Notes under the pieces: generated by a model | What the model was told of the DNA's origin: nothing | The model's input: only the letters and a program-made list of their open reading frames with translations | Databases searched by the model: none | From: Nitrococcus mobilis Nb-231 | Lineage (GTDB): Bacteria > Pseudomonadota > Gammaproteobacteria > Nitrococcales > Nitrococcaceae | NCBI RefSeq assembly: GCF_000153205.1 | Contig: NZ_CH672427.1 | Span: forward strand, 410,594 to 474,593 | DNA length: 64,000 nt | Direction: 5' to 3' | In this document: positions 34,621 to 43,257 of the stretch, one piece after another | Numbering within the stretch: position 1 is the first letter of the stretch | Layout of the letters: every line of letters starts with the position of its first letter | Made by a program: the position numbers and the translations under genes

Positions 34621-34637
34621 CGGCGCGATTTTTGCAT
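34621..34637 (+). promoter_or_regulatory. Sigma-54 promoter upstream of flhB
   Basis: Reads cggcgcgatttttgcat: GG at 34622-34623, 10 nt, GC at 34634-34635, with a TTTGCA -12 block. The site lies 36 nt before the flhB start, the same distance as the site before fliE, which argues that both are real. FleQ is the likely activator. Confidence 0.75.
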
Positions 34638-34671
34638 TGCTTGAATCGAGATTCAAGCGTGAGGGTGTGCA

Positions 34672-35829
34672 GTGGCCGAGGAGCACTCCAACGGCGAGGA
34701 GAAGACCGAAGCGCCGACCGCCAAGCGTCGGCACGAGGCGAAAGAGCAGGGGCAAGTCCCGCGTTCCCGTGAGCTTACCACGCTGTTGGCGATGCTGAGC
34801 GCGGCGGGCGGTCTGTTGATCTTCGGCAATTACATGACCGATAGCCTGGCTGACGCCTTGCGGCAAGGGCTACACGTGGGACGCGATGCGATTTTCGATC
34901 CGCAGGCGCCCATTCGGCTGTTACGCGAAATGATTGCTCAAGGTCTCTGGGCGGTGGGTCCGTTGGCGCTGGTGTTGTTGCTGGTCGCCTTGGTGGCGCC
35001 GGTAGCCTTGGGAGGCTGGACATTCAGCGCCAAAGCATTGGCGCCCAAGCTCAGCAAACTCGACCCGGTCAAGGGGCTCAAGCGCTTATTTGGCGTGCAC
35101 GGCTTGGTCGAACTCGGCAAGAGCCTGGCCAAGGTGATGCTGGTGGGTGCGGTGGGCACGTACGCGCTCTGGCAGTCACTCGATGACTTCCAGGCCTTGG
35201 CCGCCGAAGCATTATTCCCAGCACTACAGCACGCCGCCCGGATCTTTAACACTACCTTTCTCATGCTCGCCACAGCGCTGATTCTCATCGCGCTAGTCGA
35301 CGTCCCGTTTCAGCTCTGGGATCACACCCGCAAGCTGCGGATGACCAAGCAAGAGCTTAAGGACGAGCTTAAGCAAACCGAAGGCAAGCCCGAGGTGAAA
35401 AGCCGCATCCGCCAACTCCAGCAGCAGGCGGCCCAAGGGCGCATGATGGAACAGGTGCCCAAGGCCGATGTCGTGGTCACCAACCCGACGCATTTTGCGG
35501 TCGCCTTACGCTATGACCCGCTGCACATGCGGGCGCCGCGGCTCATGGCCAAGGGTACGGACCTCATCGCGCAGCGCATCCGCCGCATTGCCGAAGACAA
35601 TGGTGTTCCGCTGTTCGAGGCGCCGCCATTGGCGCGAGCCTTGCATTACACCACCGAGTTGGATCAGGAGGTTCCAGCGGGGCTCTACCTCGCCGTGGCG
35701 CAGGTGCTGGCCTACATCTACCAGCTCCGCAACCATAGCCGCGCGGGGCCGGCTCGGCCGAGACGACCTGAGCCGACCGTCCCCGAGGAATTCCTGAAGT
35801 ACGTTCGGCCGCGTAGACAGAGGCGATGA
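34672..35829 (+). CDS. flhB: Flagellar export switch protein FlhB
   Basis: 385 residues from GTG 34672 with the typical FlhB start (EEKTEAPTAKRRHEAKEQGQ). Four membrane helices lie between about 40 and 210, followed by the cytoplasmic domain with the self-cleaving NPTH motif at 271-274. Cleavage at NPTH switches export from hook to filament substrates under FliK control. It ends in an ATGATGA overlap with flhA. Confidence 0.95.
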   Translation: MAEEHSNGEEKTEAPTAKRRHEAKEQGQVPRSRELTTLLAMLSAAGGLLIFGNYMTDSLADALRQGLHVGRDAIFDPQAPIRLLREMIAQGLWAVGPLALVLLLVALVAPVALGGWTFSAKALAPKLSKLDPVKGLKRLFGVHGLVELGKSLAKVMLVGAVGTYALWQSLDDFQALAAEALFPALQHAARIFNTTFLMLATALILIALVDVPFQLWDHTRKLRMTKQELKDELKQTEGKPEVKSRIRQLQQQAAQGRMMEQVPKADVVVTNPTHFAVALRYDPLHMRAPRLMAKGTDLIAQRIRRIAEDNGVPLFEAPPLARALHYTTELDQEVPAGLYLAVAQVLAYIYQLRNHSRAGPARPRRPEPTVPEEFLKYVRPRRQRR

Positions 35830-37946
35830 TGAGCATGGCAGCAGTATTTGCGCGGGGGTGGCGTCAAATCGGCGTGCAGGGTTTAGGAACACCTTTGCTG
35901 GTGGTCGCGTTGCTGGCGATGATGGTGATCCCGCTGCCGCCATTGGCGCTGGATTTGCTGTTCACATTCAATATCGTGCTCAGCCTGGTGATGTTGCTGG
36001 TCGCCGTTTATGCGCTGCGGCCGCTGGATTTCGCCGTGTTTCCGACACTTTTGTTGATCGCCACGCTGCTGCGGCTCGCGCTCAATATCGCCTCCACCCG
36101 CGTCGTGCTGCTCAACGGTCATACCGGCACGGCCGCGGCCGGTCACGTCATCGAGTCTTTCGGCGAGTTCGTCATTGGCGGCGATTACGCGGTGGGTCTG
36201 GTGGTTTTTGCGATTCTGGTCATCATCAACTTCGTGGTGGTCACCAAGGGCGCGGGCCGGGTCTCCGAGGTGAGTGCGCGTTTTACCCTGGATGCTTTGC
36301 CGGGCAAGCAAATGGCCATCGATGCCGATCTCAATGCCGGTTTGATCGATCAGGATCAGGCCCGCAGTCGGCGTCAGGAGGTCGTGCAAGAGGCGGATTT
36401 TTACGGCTCGATGGACGGTGCCAGCAAGTTCGTCCGCGGCGATGCGATCGCCGGCCTCCTGATCTTGTTCATCAACATCATCGGTGGGCTGACCGTGGGT
36501 GTGGCGCAGCATGATATGAGTCTGGCGAGCGCTGTGCACAACTACACGTTGCTTGCCATCGGCGATGGTCTGGCCGCGCAGATTCCATCATTGGTGCTCT
36601 CCACCGCAACCGCCATTTTGGTCACCCGCATGTCCTCCGCCCAGGATATGGGCGGTGCGGTGATGACACAGCTGTTCGACAACCCCCGGGCATTGCTGGT
36701 CAGTGCCGCCATCATCGGTTTGCTCGGCCTGGTGCCGGGCATGCCCAACTTGACCTTTCTGTTGCTCGCGGCACTGTGTTTCGCAGCGGCCTGGTGGCAG
36801 CACCGTCGCCGCGAGCGCGAGCAGCACCACGCTAGCGCACGCCGCGACGAGCCACCCTCGGAGGTGGTCGCACCGGAACACAAGGAGCTTACCTGGGAGG
36901 ATGTGCCACCGGTCGACGTCATCGGACTGGAAGTCGGCTATGGACTGATCCCATTGGTGGATCGCAATCAAGGCGGGCAACTGCTCACCCGGATCAAGGG
37001 GGTGCGCAAGAAGCTCTCACAGGATCTGGGTTTTCTTATCCAGCCGGTGCATATCCGCGACAACCTGGATCTGGCACCGAGCGCCTACCGCGTCAGCGTG
37101 CTAGGGGTGGCCGTGGCCGAGGCGGAGGTCCACTCCGGGCGCGAGTTGGCCATCAATCCAGGCACAGTGCAGGGCCGATTGCAGGGAATGGCCACTCGGG
37201 ATCCGGCGTTCGGTCTGGAGGCGGTATGGATCGATCCCGGCCAGCGCGATCATGCGCAAACCCTAGGTTATACCGTCGTGGACGCGAGCACCGTGGTGGC
37301 CACGCATCTCAGCCAAATCGTGCAAAGCCATGCCCATCAGTTGCTCGGTCATGACGAGTGCCAGAAGCTTCTGGAACGGCTGGGTCAAGCGCAACCGAAA
37401 CTGGTGGAGGAACTGGTGCCGAATACGCTGTCGCTGTCGGTGGTGGTCAAAGTGTTGCAGAACCTGCTGGAGGAGCGCATTCCGATCCGCGATATGCGCT
37501 CCATCGTCGAGACTTTGGCGGAGCAGGGCACCCGCACACAAGATCCGGCGCAGCTCACACAAGTGGTGCGGCAAGCCCTTGGGAGGATGATCGTTCAGAA
37601 CATCACGGGCATGGCTGCGGAACTGCCTGTGATTACATTGGATCCGAACCTGGAACAACTATTGCTAGACACAATTCAGGGAGCCGGCGATGGTGCGGCG
37701 GGTTTCGAGCCGGGGCTGGCGGAGCGGTTGCAACGCTCCTTGATCGACAGCGTGCGTCGCCAGGAAATGGCGGGACAGCCAGCGGTACTGCTGACCTCGC
37801 CACCGCTGCGCGGCTGGTTGTATCGGTTGAGCCGCCACAGTGTCGCGGGTTTGAACGTGCTCTCCTACAACGAGATACCCGATGACAAGCAGGTGCGGAT
37901 CGTCAGCTCCATCGGCCAGCAGCAAGTGGCCGCTCAAGTCGGTTGA
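35826..37946 (+). CDS. flhA: Flagellar export gate protein FlhA
   Basis: 706 residues. Eight membrane helices fill the first half, including the FHIPEP signature region LRLALNIASTRVVLLNGHTG, then EVSARFTLDALPGKQMAIDA; the C-terminal half is the cytoplasmic ring domain that receives chaperone-substrate complexes (LTWEDVPPVDVIGLEVGYGL). FlhA is the proton-driven export engine. Length is normal; ATG 35826 or 35829 is the start. Confidence 0.95.
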   Translation: MMSMAAVFARGWRQIGVQGLGTPLLVVALLAMMVIPLPPLALDLLFTFNIVLSLVMLLVAVYALRPLDFAVFPTLLLIATLLRLALNIASTRVVLLNGHTGTAAAGHVIESFGEFVIGGDYAVGLVVFAILVIINFVVVTKGAGRVSEVSARFTLDALPGKQMAIDADLNAGLIDQDQARSRRQEVVQEADFYGSMDGASKFVRGDAIAGLLILFINIIGGLTVGVAQHDMSLASAVHNYTLLAIGDGLAAQIPSLVLSTATAILVTRMSSAQDMGGAVMTQLFDNPRALLVSAAIIGLLGLVPGMPNLTFLLLAALCFAAAWWQHRRREREQHHASARRDEPPSEVVAPEHKELTWEDVPPVDVIGLEVGYGLIPLVDRNQGGQLLTRIKGVRKKLSQDLGFLIQPVHIRDNLDLAPSAYRVSVLGVAVAEAEVHSGRELAINPGTVQGRLQGMATRDPAFGLEAVWIDPGQRDHAQTLGYTVVDASTVVATHLSQIVQSHAHQLLGHDECQKLLERLGQAQPKLVEELVPNTLSLSVVVKVLQNLLEERIPIRDMRSIVETLAEQGTRTQDPAQLTQVVRQALGRMIVQNITGMAAELPVITLDPNLEQLLLDTIQGAGDGAAGFEPGLAERLQRSLIDSVRRQEMAGQPAVLLTSPPLRGWLYRLSRHSVAGLNVLSYNEIPDDKQVRIVSSIGQQQVAAQVG

Positions 37947-37993
37947 AACGACCGGCTAACTCGTAAATGCGTGGCTGAAATACCGGGAGTGGG

Positions 37994-39313
37994 ATGATGA
38001 AGATCAAACGTATATTCGCCCCTGACATGCGCCAAGCGATCCGTGAAGTTCGCACGGCGCACGGCCCGGATGCGGTGATTCTGTCGAGCCGCAACGTGGA
38101 TGGCGGGGTGGAGGTGATTTCGGCGGTTGACTACGATGAGCGCGCCGTGCGCGCGGCGCTCGAAGATGAACCGACGGCGCCGTCCGATACGGATTTCCAG
38201 GCGGTGCTCGGCCGCACGATGCGTCAAAAAACGGACACCGAGGTGCCGACGCGGCGGCTAGACGTCACCGTCGGGGAGGCGGTCGATCTCGATTTCTCAG
38301 CCGTTGAACCGGAGGATCCCGAACCGGTCAAGGTATCCACCGGTGAGCCGTCGCCGCGCATCGAGTGGACGCAGGAGCCCGCCATGCGGGAGATGTGCGC
38401 GGAGCTGCGCACTCTGCGTGGTCTCTTTGAAAACCAGTTGACACTGCAGGAATGGCAACGGTTGGGGCAACGCCATCCGCTGCGAATCACCTTGTTGCAG
38501 CGCCTCACCGCATTGGGATTGGGCGCTGATGTGGCGCGCAAGCTCGCCGATCACGTAGCCGAGAACACGGATCCGGAACAGGCCTGGCTGCAGGCTTTGG
38601 CGCTGCTGCGCCAGCATCTGCCGGTCGCCGACGACGACATCGTCGAGCGTGGCGGGGTGATCGCCATCGTTGGGCCCACAGGGGTGGGCAAGACCACGAC
38701 CGTAGCCAAGCTCGCCGCGCGGTTCGCCCTGCGCCATGGCCGCCGACACGTCGCCTTGGTGACCACGGATAATTTTCGGATCGGTGGCCAGGAGCAGCTG
38801 CGCAGTTTCGCCCGCATCCTCGGCATACCGGTGCATACTGCGCATGACCGCGAGGAGCTCGCGGCGGTGTTGGCGGATCTGAGAGATAAGCAGCTGGTGC
38901 TGATCGACACGGCCGGTATGAGTCATCGCGATATGCGCCTGAGTGAGCAATTGCAGGCCCTGGAGACCGCCGACTCGCCGATTCGCGCCTATCTCGTCGT
39001 TTCGGCCAATACGCAACTCCCAGCATTGTGCGAAATCGTGCGCGGGTTCCGGAAGGTTAACCCGAGCGGTTGTATTCTCAGCAAGGTGGACGAGGCCACC
39101 AGCCTGGGCAGCGCCCTGACGGCGCTGTTGCGCTACCGGCTGCCGGTGGCCTATCTCGGTACCGGGCAACGGGTTCCGGAGGATCTGCAGCCGGCGCGCA
39201 GCGAGCCGCTGCTTGAGAATGCGCTGACGCTGATGCGTCAATACAAGGTTGAGGAAACCGACGATGAGGTGTTTGCGTTGCGTTTCGCCCGGGCGGCAAC
39301 CGCGCAGCAGTGA
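37994..39313 (+). CDS. flhF: Flagellar placement GTPase FlhF
   Basis: 439 residues. The N-terminal basic B domain (RIFAPDMRQAIREVRTAHGP) is followed by a variable linker, then the SRP-type NG domain with P-loop GPTGVGKTTTVAKLAARFAL and the DTAGMSHRD G3-like motif. FlhF recruits the first basal-body parts to the pole. It is paired with flhG, whose DQAAGLKR helix stimulates its GTPase. Confidence 0.95.
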   Translation: MMKIKRIFAPDMRQAIREVRTAHGPDAVILSSRNVDGGVEVISAVDYDERAVRAALEDEPTAPSDTDFQAVLGRTMRQKTDTEVPTRRLDVTVGEAVDLDFSAVEPEDPEPVKVSTGEPSPRIEWTQEPAMREMCAELRTLRGLFENQLTLQEWQRLGQRHPLRITLLQRLTALGLGADVARKLADHVAENTDPEQAWLQALALLRQHLPVADDDIVERGGVIAIVGPTGVGKTTTVAKLAARFALRHGRRHVALVTTDNFRIGGQEQLRSFARILGIPVHTAHDREELAAVLADLRDKQLVLIDTAGMSHRDMRLSEQLQALETADSPIRAYLVVSANTQLPALCEIVRGFRKVNPSGCILSKVDEATSLGSALTALLRYRLPVAYLGTGQRVPEDLQPARSEPLLENALTLMRQYKVEETDDEVFALRFARAATAQQ

Positions 39314-40186
39314 ATGGACATGGACCAAGCGGCGGGACTCAAAAGAATGAACGATCCCAAGCCCGTAAAGGTCATCGCCGTGACCAGCGGCAAAGGGGGG
39401 GTGGGCAAAACGCACATCTCGGTGAATCTGGCGACCGTACTGGCGCAGACCGCCCGAGGTGTCATGTTGTTGGACGCCGACTTGGGGCTTGCCAACGTCG
39501 ACGTGCTACTGGGGCTTGCGCCGCGGCTCAACCTTGCCCATGTGATCGAGGGTCAGGCCACCCTGGAGGAGGTGTTGGTCGAGGGACCCAACGGGGTGCT
39601 CATCATTCCCGCCTCATCCGGCACGCAACGCATGGCCGAACTCGCCCCAGTCGAACACGTTGGACTCATCCACTGCTTCAGTGAGCTTAGCCACGAGTTG
39701 GACTATCTGATCGTGGATACCGCAGCGGGTATCTCTGATTCCGTCACGAGCTTCGCCCGAGCCGCGCGAGAAGTCTTGGTGGTGGCCTGTGACGAGCCTT
39801 CCTCTATAACCGATGCCTATGCGTTGATCAAGGTGCTGAATCGCGACCACGGCGTGCAACGCTTTCACTTGCTTGCCAATCGCGTGCGCAGCGTCCGGGA
39901 AGGTCAGGAGCTGTTCAATAAGCTCTCCAAGGTCACTACCCGTTTTCTGGATCTCACGCTCGACTACACCGGCGCCATTCCGGAAGACGATGCGTTGCGC
40001 AAAGCCGCTCAGCGCCAGCAGCCGGTGACGTGTGTCTACCCGAGCAGTCCATCGGGACGAGCCTTTTTGGATTTGGCCCGACGAGTGGCGCGGTGGCCGT
40101 TGCCGAATACGGCGGAAGGTCGCCTGGAGTTTTTCGTGGAGCGGCTCGTCGCATACGGAACGAATCGGCAAGGAGCGATCGGATGA
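39314..40186 (+). CDS. flhG: Flagellar number ATPase FlhG/FleN (MinD-like)
   Basis: 290 residues. It begins directly after the flhF stop with the activating helix MDMDQAAGLKRM, then the deviant Walker A TSGKGGVGKTHISVNLATVL and the MinD-like MLLDADLGLANVDVLLGLAP. FlhG limits flagellar number to one per pole and antagonises FleQ. It overlaps fliA by an ATGA. All motifs are complete. Confidence 0.95.
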   Translation: MDMDQAAGLKRMNDPKPVKVIAVTSGKGGVGKTHISVNLATVLAQTARGVMLLDADLGLANVDVLLGLAPRLNLAHVIEGQATLEEVLVEGPNGVLIIPASSGTQRMAELAPVEHVGLIHCFSELSHELDYLIVDTAAGISDSVTSFARAAREVLVVACDEPSSITDAYALIKVLNRDHGVQRFHLLANRVRSVREGQELFNKLSKVTTRFLDLTLDYTGAIPEDDALRKAAQRQQPVTCVYPSSPSGRAFLDLARRVARWPLPNTAEGRLEFFVERLVAYGTNRQGAIG

Positions 40187-40905
40187 AACACCTGGCCGCC
40201 TATGGGGAGGTCCAACGAGCGCGCCTCGACGATGACCTCGTGGTGCGCCATGCCCCTTTGGTTAAACGCATTGCCCATCACTTGGCGGGTCGATTGCCGG
40301 CGAGTGTGCTGGTCGATGATCTGATTCAAGCCGGCATGATCGGGTTGCTGGAGGCCGCGCGGCAATACGATGCCACTCAGGGGGCGAGCTTTCAGACTTA
40401 CGCCGCCATTCGTATACGCGGGGCGATGCTCGATGAGATTCGGCGTCTCGACTGGACGCCGCGCTCGGTGCACCGTAAGGCCCGGGAGGTCGCGAGCGCG
40501 GTGGCCGAGATCGAACATCGAACAGGGCGCGAAGCCAAGGATTGGGAGGTTGTGCAGCAGCTCGGCCTCGATCTGAACGACTATCATCAGATTCTGCAGG
40601 ATGCGGCTACCGCGCGCATCTTCAGTATCGACGACCAGGATCCCGAGCTCGGCGAGCCGCATGAAATCGCCGGCCATGAGCCGACCGCCATGGAGATTCT
40701 CGAGCAACAAGATTTTCAGGCCGCTTTGATCGCCGCCATCCGGGAATTGCCCGAACGTGAGCAACTGGTGATGCAGCTCTACTATAACGAGGAGCTCAAT
40801 CTCAAGGAGATCGGGCAGGTGCTCGGTGTCAGCGAATCTCGGGTGAGTCAGATCCATGGGCGAATTGCGCTCAAGCTCCGTGCCCTCCTGGTCGATTGGA
40901 GGTAA
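40183..40905 (+). CDS. fliA: Flagellar sigma factor FliA (sigma-28)
   Basis: 240 residues from ATG 40183. Region 2 ([20 protein letters not shown], then [20 protein letters not shown]) and region 4 ([40 protein letters not shown]) are complete. It transcribes late genes including fliD through the site at 19016. The frame is open far upstream in flhG, but the ATGA overlap and the family's N-terminus mark the start. Confidence 0.95.
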   Translation: MKHLAAYGEVQRARLDDDLVVRHAPLVKRIAHHLAGRLPASVLVDDLIQAGMIGLLEAARQYDATQGASFQTYAAIRIRGAMLDEIRRLDWTPRSVHRKAREVASAVAEIEHRTGREAKDWEVVQQLGLDLNDYHQILQDAATARIFSIDDQDPELGEPHEIAGHEPTAMEILEQQDFQAALIAAIRELPEREQLVMQLYYNEELNLKEIGQVLGVSESRVSQIHGRIALKLRALLVDWR

Positions 40906-40955
40906 GCGTTTCGCTCGAACGGTGGGCGACTGCCCATGCAGTACAGGAGGCAAGC

Positions 40956-41277
40956 GTGGCGTTGGACAAGCGCATGAAGATCCTGGTCATAGACGATTTC
41001 TCCACGATGCGCCGGATCATCCGCAACCTGCTTCGGGAACTCGGCTTCGAGAATATCTCAGAGGCCGACGGTGGCAGCACGGCGTTGCCGGCGCTGCCGC
41101 GTGGAGGGCGACTTGCTCATTACGGATCGGAACATGTCCGGCATGACGGGGCTGGAGCTGCTCGAAGAGGTGCATTCGGATCCGGTGCTTGCTACGCTGC
41201 CGGTGCTGATGGTTACGGCCGAGGCAAAGCGTGAGCAGATCATTGCCGCGGCGCAAGCCGCCTTCAACGGCTATATA
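40956..41277 (+). pseudogene. cheY: cheY, frameshifted and 3'-truncated
   Basis: GTG 40956 behind GGAGGC opens the polar-flagellar CheY sequence ([20 protein letters not shown], then [20 protein letters not shown]). At about 41095 the reading shifts, a net loss of two bases or gain of one; the second frame continues as [20 protein letters not shown] with the phosphoacceptor Asp and as [20 protein letters not shown]. It breaks after FNGYI at 41277, where VKPF and the last helix should follow. The product cannot fold as CheY. Confidence 0.9.
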
Positions 41278-41279
41278 GC

Positions 41280-41435
41280 GTGGTCGAGGTTGCCGATATT
41301 CGCGCGGTGCAGATCGATAGCACGCCGGGGATCGGCAGGCGAGAATGCGTACGCTACCTCCACGGGGTCGTCAGCCGGAATGGTACGCCGCTGATCCTGC
41401 TCGATAGCGTTCGGTTGTTCGCACAGCAGGAATGA
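41280..41435 (+). pseudogene. C-terminal fragment of a cheW-like gene fused behind cheY
   Basis: About 51 codons beginning VVEVADIRAVQIDSTPGIG, then RECVRYLHGVVSRNGTPLIL followed by LDSVRLFAQQE and TGA. The hydrophobic GVVSRNGTPLILLD strand is the last part of a CheW fold. The N-terminal two thirds are missing and the fragment follows the cheY break directly. In related flagellar clusters cheZ, cheA, cheB, motC/motD, parA-like and cheW lie between cheY and the DUF2802 gene, so this is the scar of one deletion. Confidence 0.8.
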
Positions 41436-41470
41436 GATCGGAGCGCCGCACTTTGAAGGCAGTGAAGGCT

Positions 41471-41650
41471 ATGGCGGATCTGGAACCGATCAATCCCTTG
41501 CACCCGATCCAACCACCGGGTACTCAGCAACGTTCGCCTGATCGGCGTTGGCACGACCACCCGCGCCGCTCCGATGTGCCTGCCGAGGGGACCACGGATG
41601 ATGCCGGCGAGCGGCACGATTCTGATCCTCTAGTGGATGATTATGCCTGA
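41471..41650 (+). CDS. Short proline-rich protein between cheW and DUF2802
   Basis: 59 residues from ATG 41471: MADLEPINPLHPIQPPGTQQ, a basic middle and an acidic end DDAGERHDSDPLVDDYA. Small Pro-rich proteins ending in an acidic DxYA tail often occupy this place before DUF2802 in gammaproteobacterial flagellar clusters; their role is unknown. ATG 41432, overlapping the cheW stop as ATGA, is an alternative start that adds 13 residues. Confidence 0.5.
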   Translation: MADLEPINPLHPIQPPGTQQRSPDRRWHDHPRRSDVPAEGTTDDAGERHDSDPLVDDYA

Positions 41651-42044
41651 GGTACTTTCTTGGTACGCTCTGGCCGTGATCATTGCGCTCGCCATAGCGA
41701 GTTTACTCGTTGCCGCGCGCGCGCTGTCGAGGTTTTCCCGCCTCGCAGCGCGTCTGCGTGATTTGGAGCAGGCACAGGCGCAACTCGCGGAGCATTTCCA
41801 AGGGCTGACGGCTGGCGCCATTGGCCAGGGGCGGCAACTTGCTCAGTTGGAACAGCAGCTTGGCCGGTTGCGGGAGCGCCTGGATCAGCTTGCCAGCAAC
41901 GACAGTGGCGGCACCGCCTTTAACACGGCAATCCGGTTGGCGCGTAAGGGCATCTCCGCGCGCGAGATTATGGAGACGTGCGGGCTCAGCAAGATGGAGG
42001 CCGACTTGGTGATTCTCTTGCATTACGAGCGTGAGGAGAGTTAG
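41643..42044 (+). CDS. DUF2802 protein
   Basis: 133 residues: an N-terminal membrane helix (WYALAVIIALAIASLLVAAR), a long coiled coil (RLRDLEQAQAQLAEHFQGLT, LEQQLGRLRERLDQLASNDS) and the DUF2802 helix-turn-helix-like end AIRLARKGISAREIMETCGL. The gene closes chemotaxis clusters in many gammaproteobacteria. It overlaps the preceding small gene by 8 nt; ATG 41637 would add two residues. Confidence 0.85.
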   Translation: MPEVLSWYALAVIIALAIASLLVAARALSRFSRLAARLRDLEQAQAQLAEHFQGLTAGAIGQGRQLAQLEQQLGRLRERLDQLASNDSGGTAFNTAIRLARKGISAREIMETCGLSKMEADLVILLHYEREES

Positions 42045-42057
42045 TGGAGTGCGCGCA

Positions 42058-43224
42058 TCAGTGCAGGATGATCTCAAAGGTGAGCGGGTGTTTCTCGCCG
42101 AGTCTTGCTGTGCGTTGCACGCGGAGCTGCATTACATCGCCCGGCGGATGATCCCATAGTGCCACGCGCACGTCGCTGATGGTTTTCACCGGCTGGTCGT
42201 TGATCGCGAGCAACACATCGTCGGTCTTCACCCCCGCCGCTTGCGCCGAGCTGTTATCGGTGAAACTGTGCACGATGAGGTGCCCCGCTTTAGGCAGTAG
42301 CGCAAGGCCTAGCCGCCCTGGCTTGGGCAATTGCCGTGCGGCCGGCAGCAGCAGGTAATCCGCTAGCCCAGCTTGCAGCGGACCTTCCCAGCCGGGCAAC
42401 AGGATTGCACCGTCGATCCCGGTGCGCCTGCGTAGCCGGTTAGGGATGCCGGAGCCATGAGCCAGATGGCCGGAGCCGGCCAGTATCACCATGCGGGTGT
42501 TCGGATGCATGTCCAGGTAATGGGCGGCACGTTGAGCCATCCCCTCGTCCCAGAGCAGCTGTACGGTGTAGAAGTGCTCGAAGTCGACTTCGTCGTGGTC
42601 ACCGTGTGAGCGGTAGACGCGCTTGAGACGGCGTCGATAATCCGTATCCGTACGATCAAGCCGGTCCGGGAGCCATTTACGCAGAGCGGGGGACAGTGTG
42701 TCGAGATCCTGTCGAGCGGCGGCTCGGGTAAGCTCCGTGGGCAGATTCAGGGCGATGACTGGAATACCGTGCGCCCGAGCGAAGCGCAGTATGGGCACGT
42801 AGAGACGAAAGTCGTAGCCCCAGCGGTCGTAATATTCGCTCGCCTGCAACAGTGCCCGCGCATCGATCGCCCCCGCGAGGTAACGGTCTATGGCCTCCTG
42901 GAACGGCTGTTGGAACCACTCTACGCCGATGGCGAGCGGCTGCGCCTGCGCAGCCAGGTGGCGTATGACCTCGAGCTGGATGCAGTGATCTTGTAGCCGC
43001 TTGTGAAACTCACCGACGAATACGACGCGTCGAGCGTCGAGTTGTGCTTGGATCTGCGCCAGTCGGGGCAGGTCCGTCAGTGGCACCGCCGGGGTTTGCG
43101 CCAGGCTAAGCGCACTAGCCTCGCGTGGCTCGGTCGCCGCCACGGCGCTGGATATGAGCACTAAGGCCAGCAACTGGCAGACGAATCCCAACGTGGTTGC
43201 GCCGTACAGACGATAGATTGACAT
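42058..43224 (-). CDS. ChaN-like lipoprotein-type hydrolase with C-terminal PDZ domain
   Basis: 388 residues. A signal-type N-terminus (GFVCQLLALVLISSAVAATE) is followed by the ChaN/Tiki fold with two conserved elements, RVVFVGEFHKRLQDHCIQLE (the GExH motif) and NTRMVILAGSGHLAHGSGIP (the GxxH motif). A PDZ domain closes the protein (AAGVKTDDVLLAINDQPVKT). ChaN binds haem in Campylobacter; the Tiki relatives are metalloproteases. Periplasmic location and ligand are inferred. It converges on the DUF2802 gene. Confidence 0.8.
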   Translation of the reverse strand: MSIYRLYGATTLGFVCQLLALVLISSAVAATEPREASALSLAQTPAVPLTDLPRLAQIQAQLDARRVVFVGEFHKRLQDHCIQLEVIRHLAAQAQPLAIGVEWFQQPFQEAIDRYLAGAIDARALLQASEYYDRWGYDFRLYVPILRFARAHGIPVIALNLPTELTRAAARQDLDTLSPALRKWLPDRLDRTDTDYRRRLKRVYRSHGDHDEVDFEHFYTVQLLWDEGMAQRAAHYLDMHPNTRMVILAGSGHLAHGSGIPNRLRRRTGIDGAILLPGWEGPLQAGLADYLLLPAARQLPKPGRLGLALLPKAGHLIVHSFTDNSSAQAAGVKTDDVLLAINDQPVKTISDVRVALWDHPPGDVMQLRVQRTARLGEKHPLTFEIILH

Positions 43225-43257
43225 ACGCCCTATGTTAGCCGGTTATGTATGACACCA

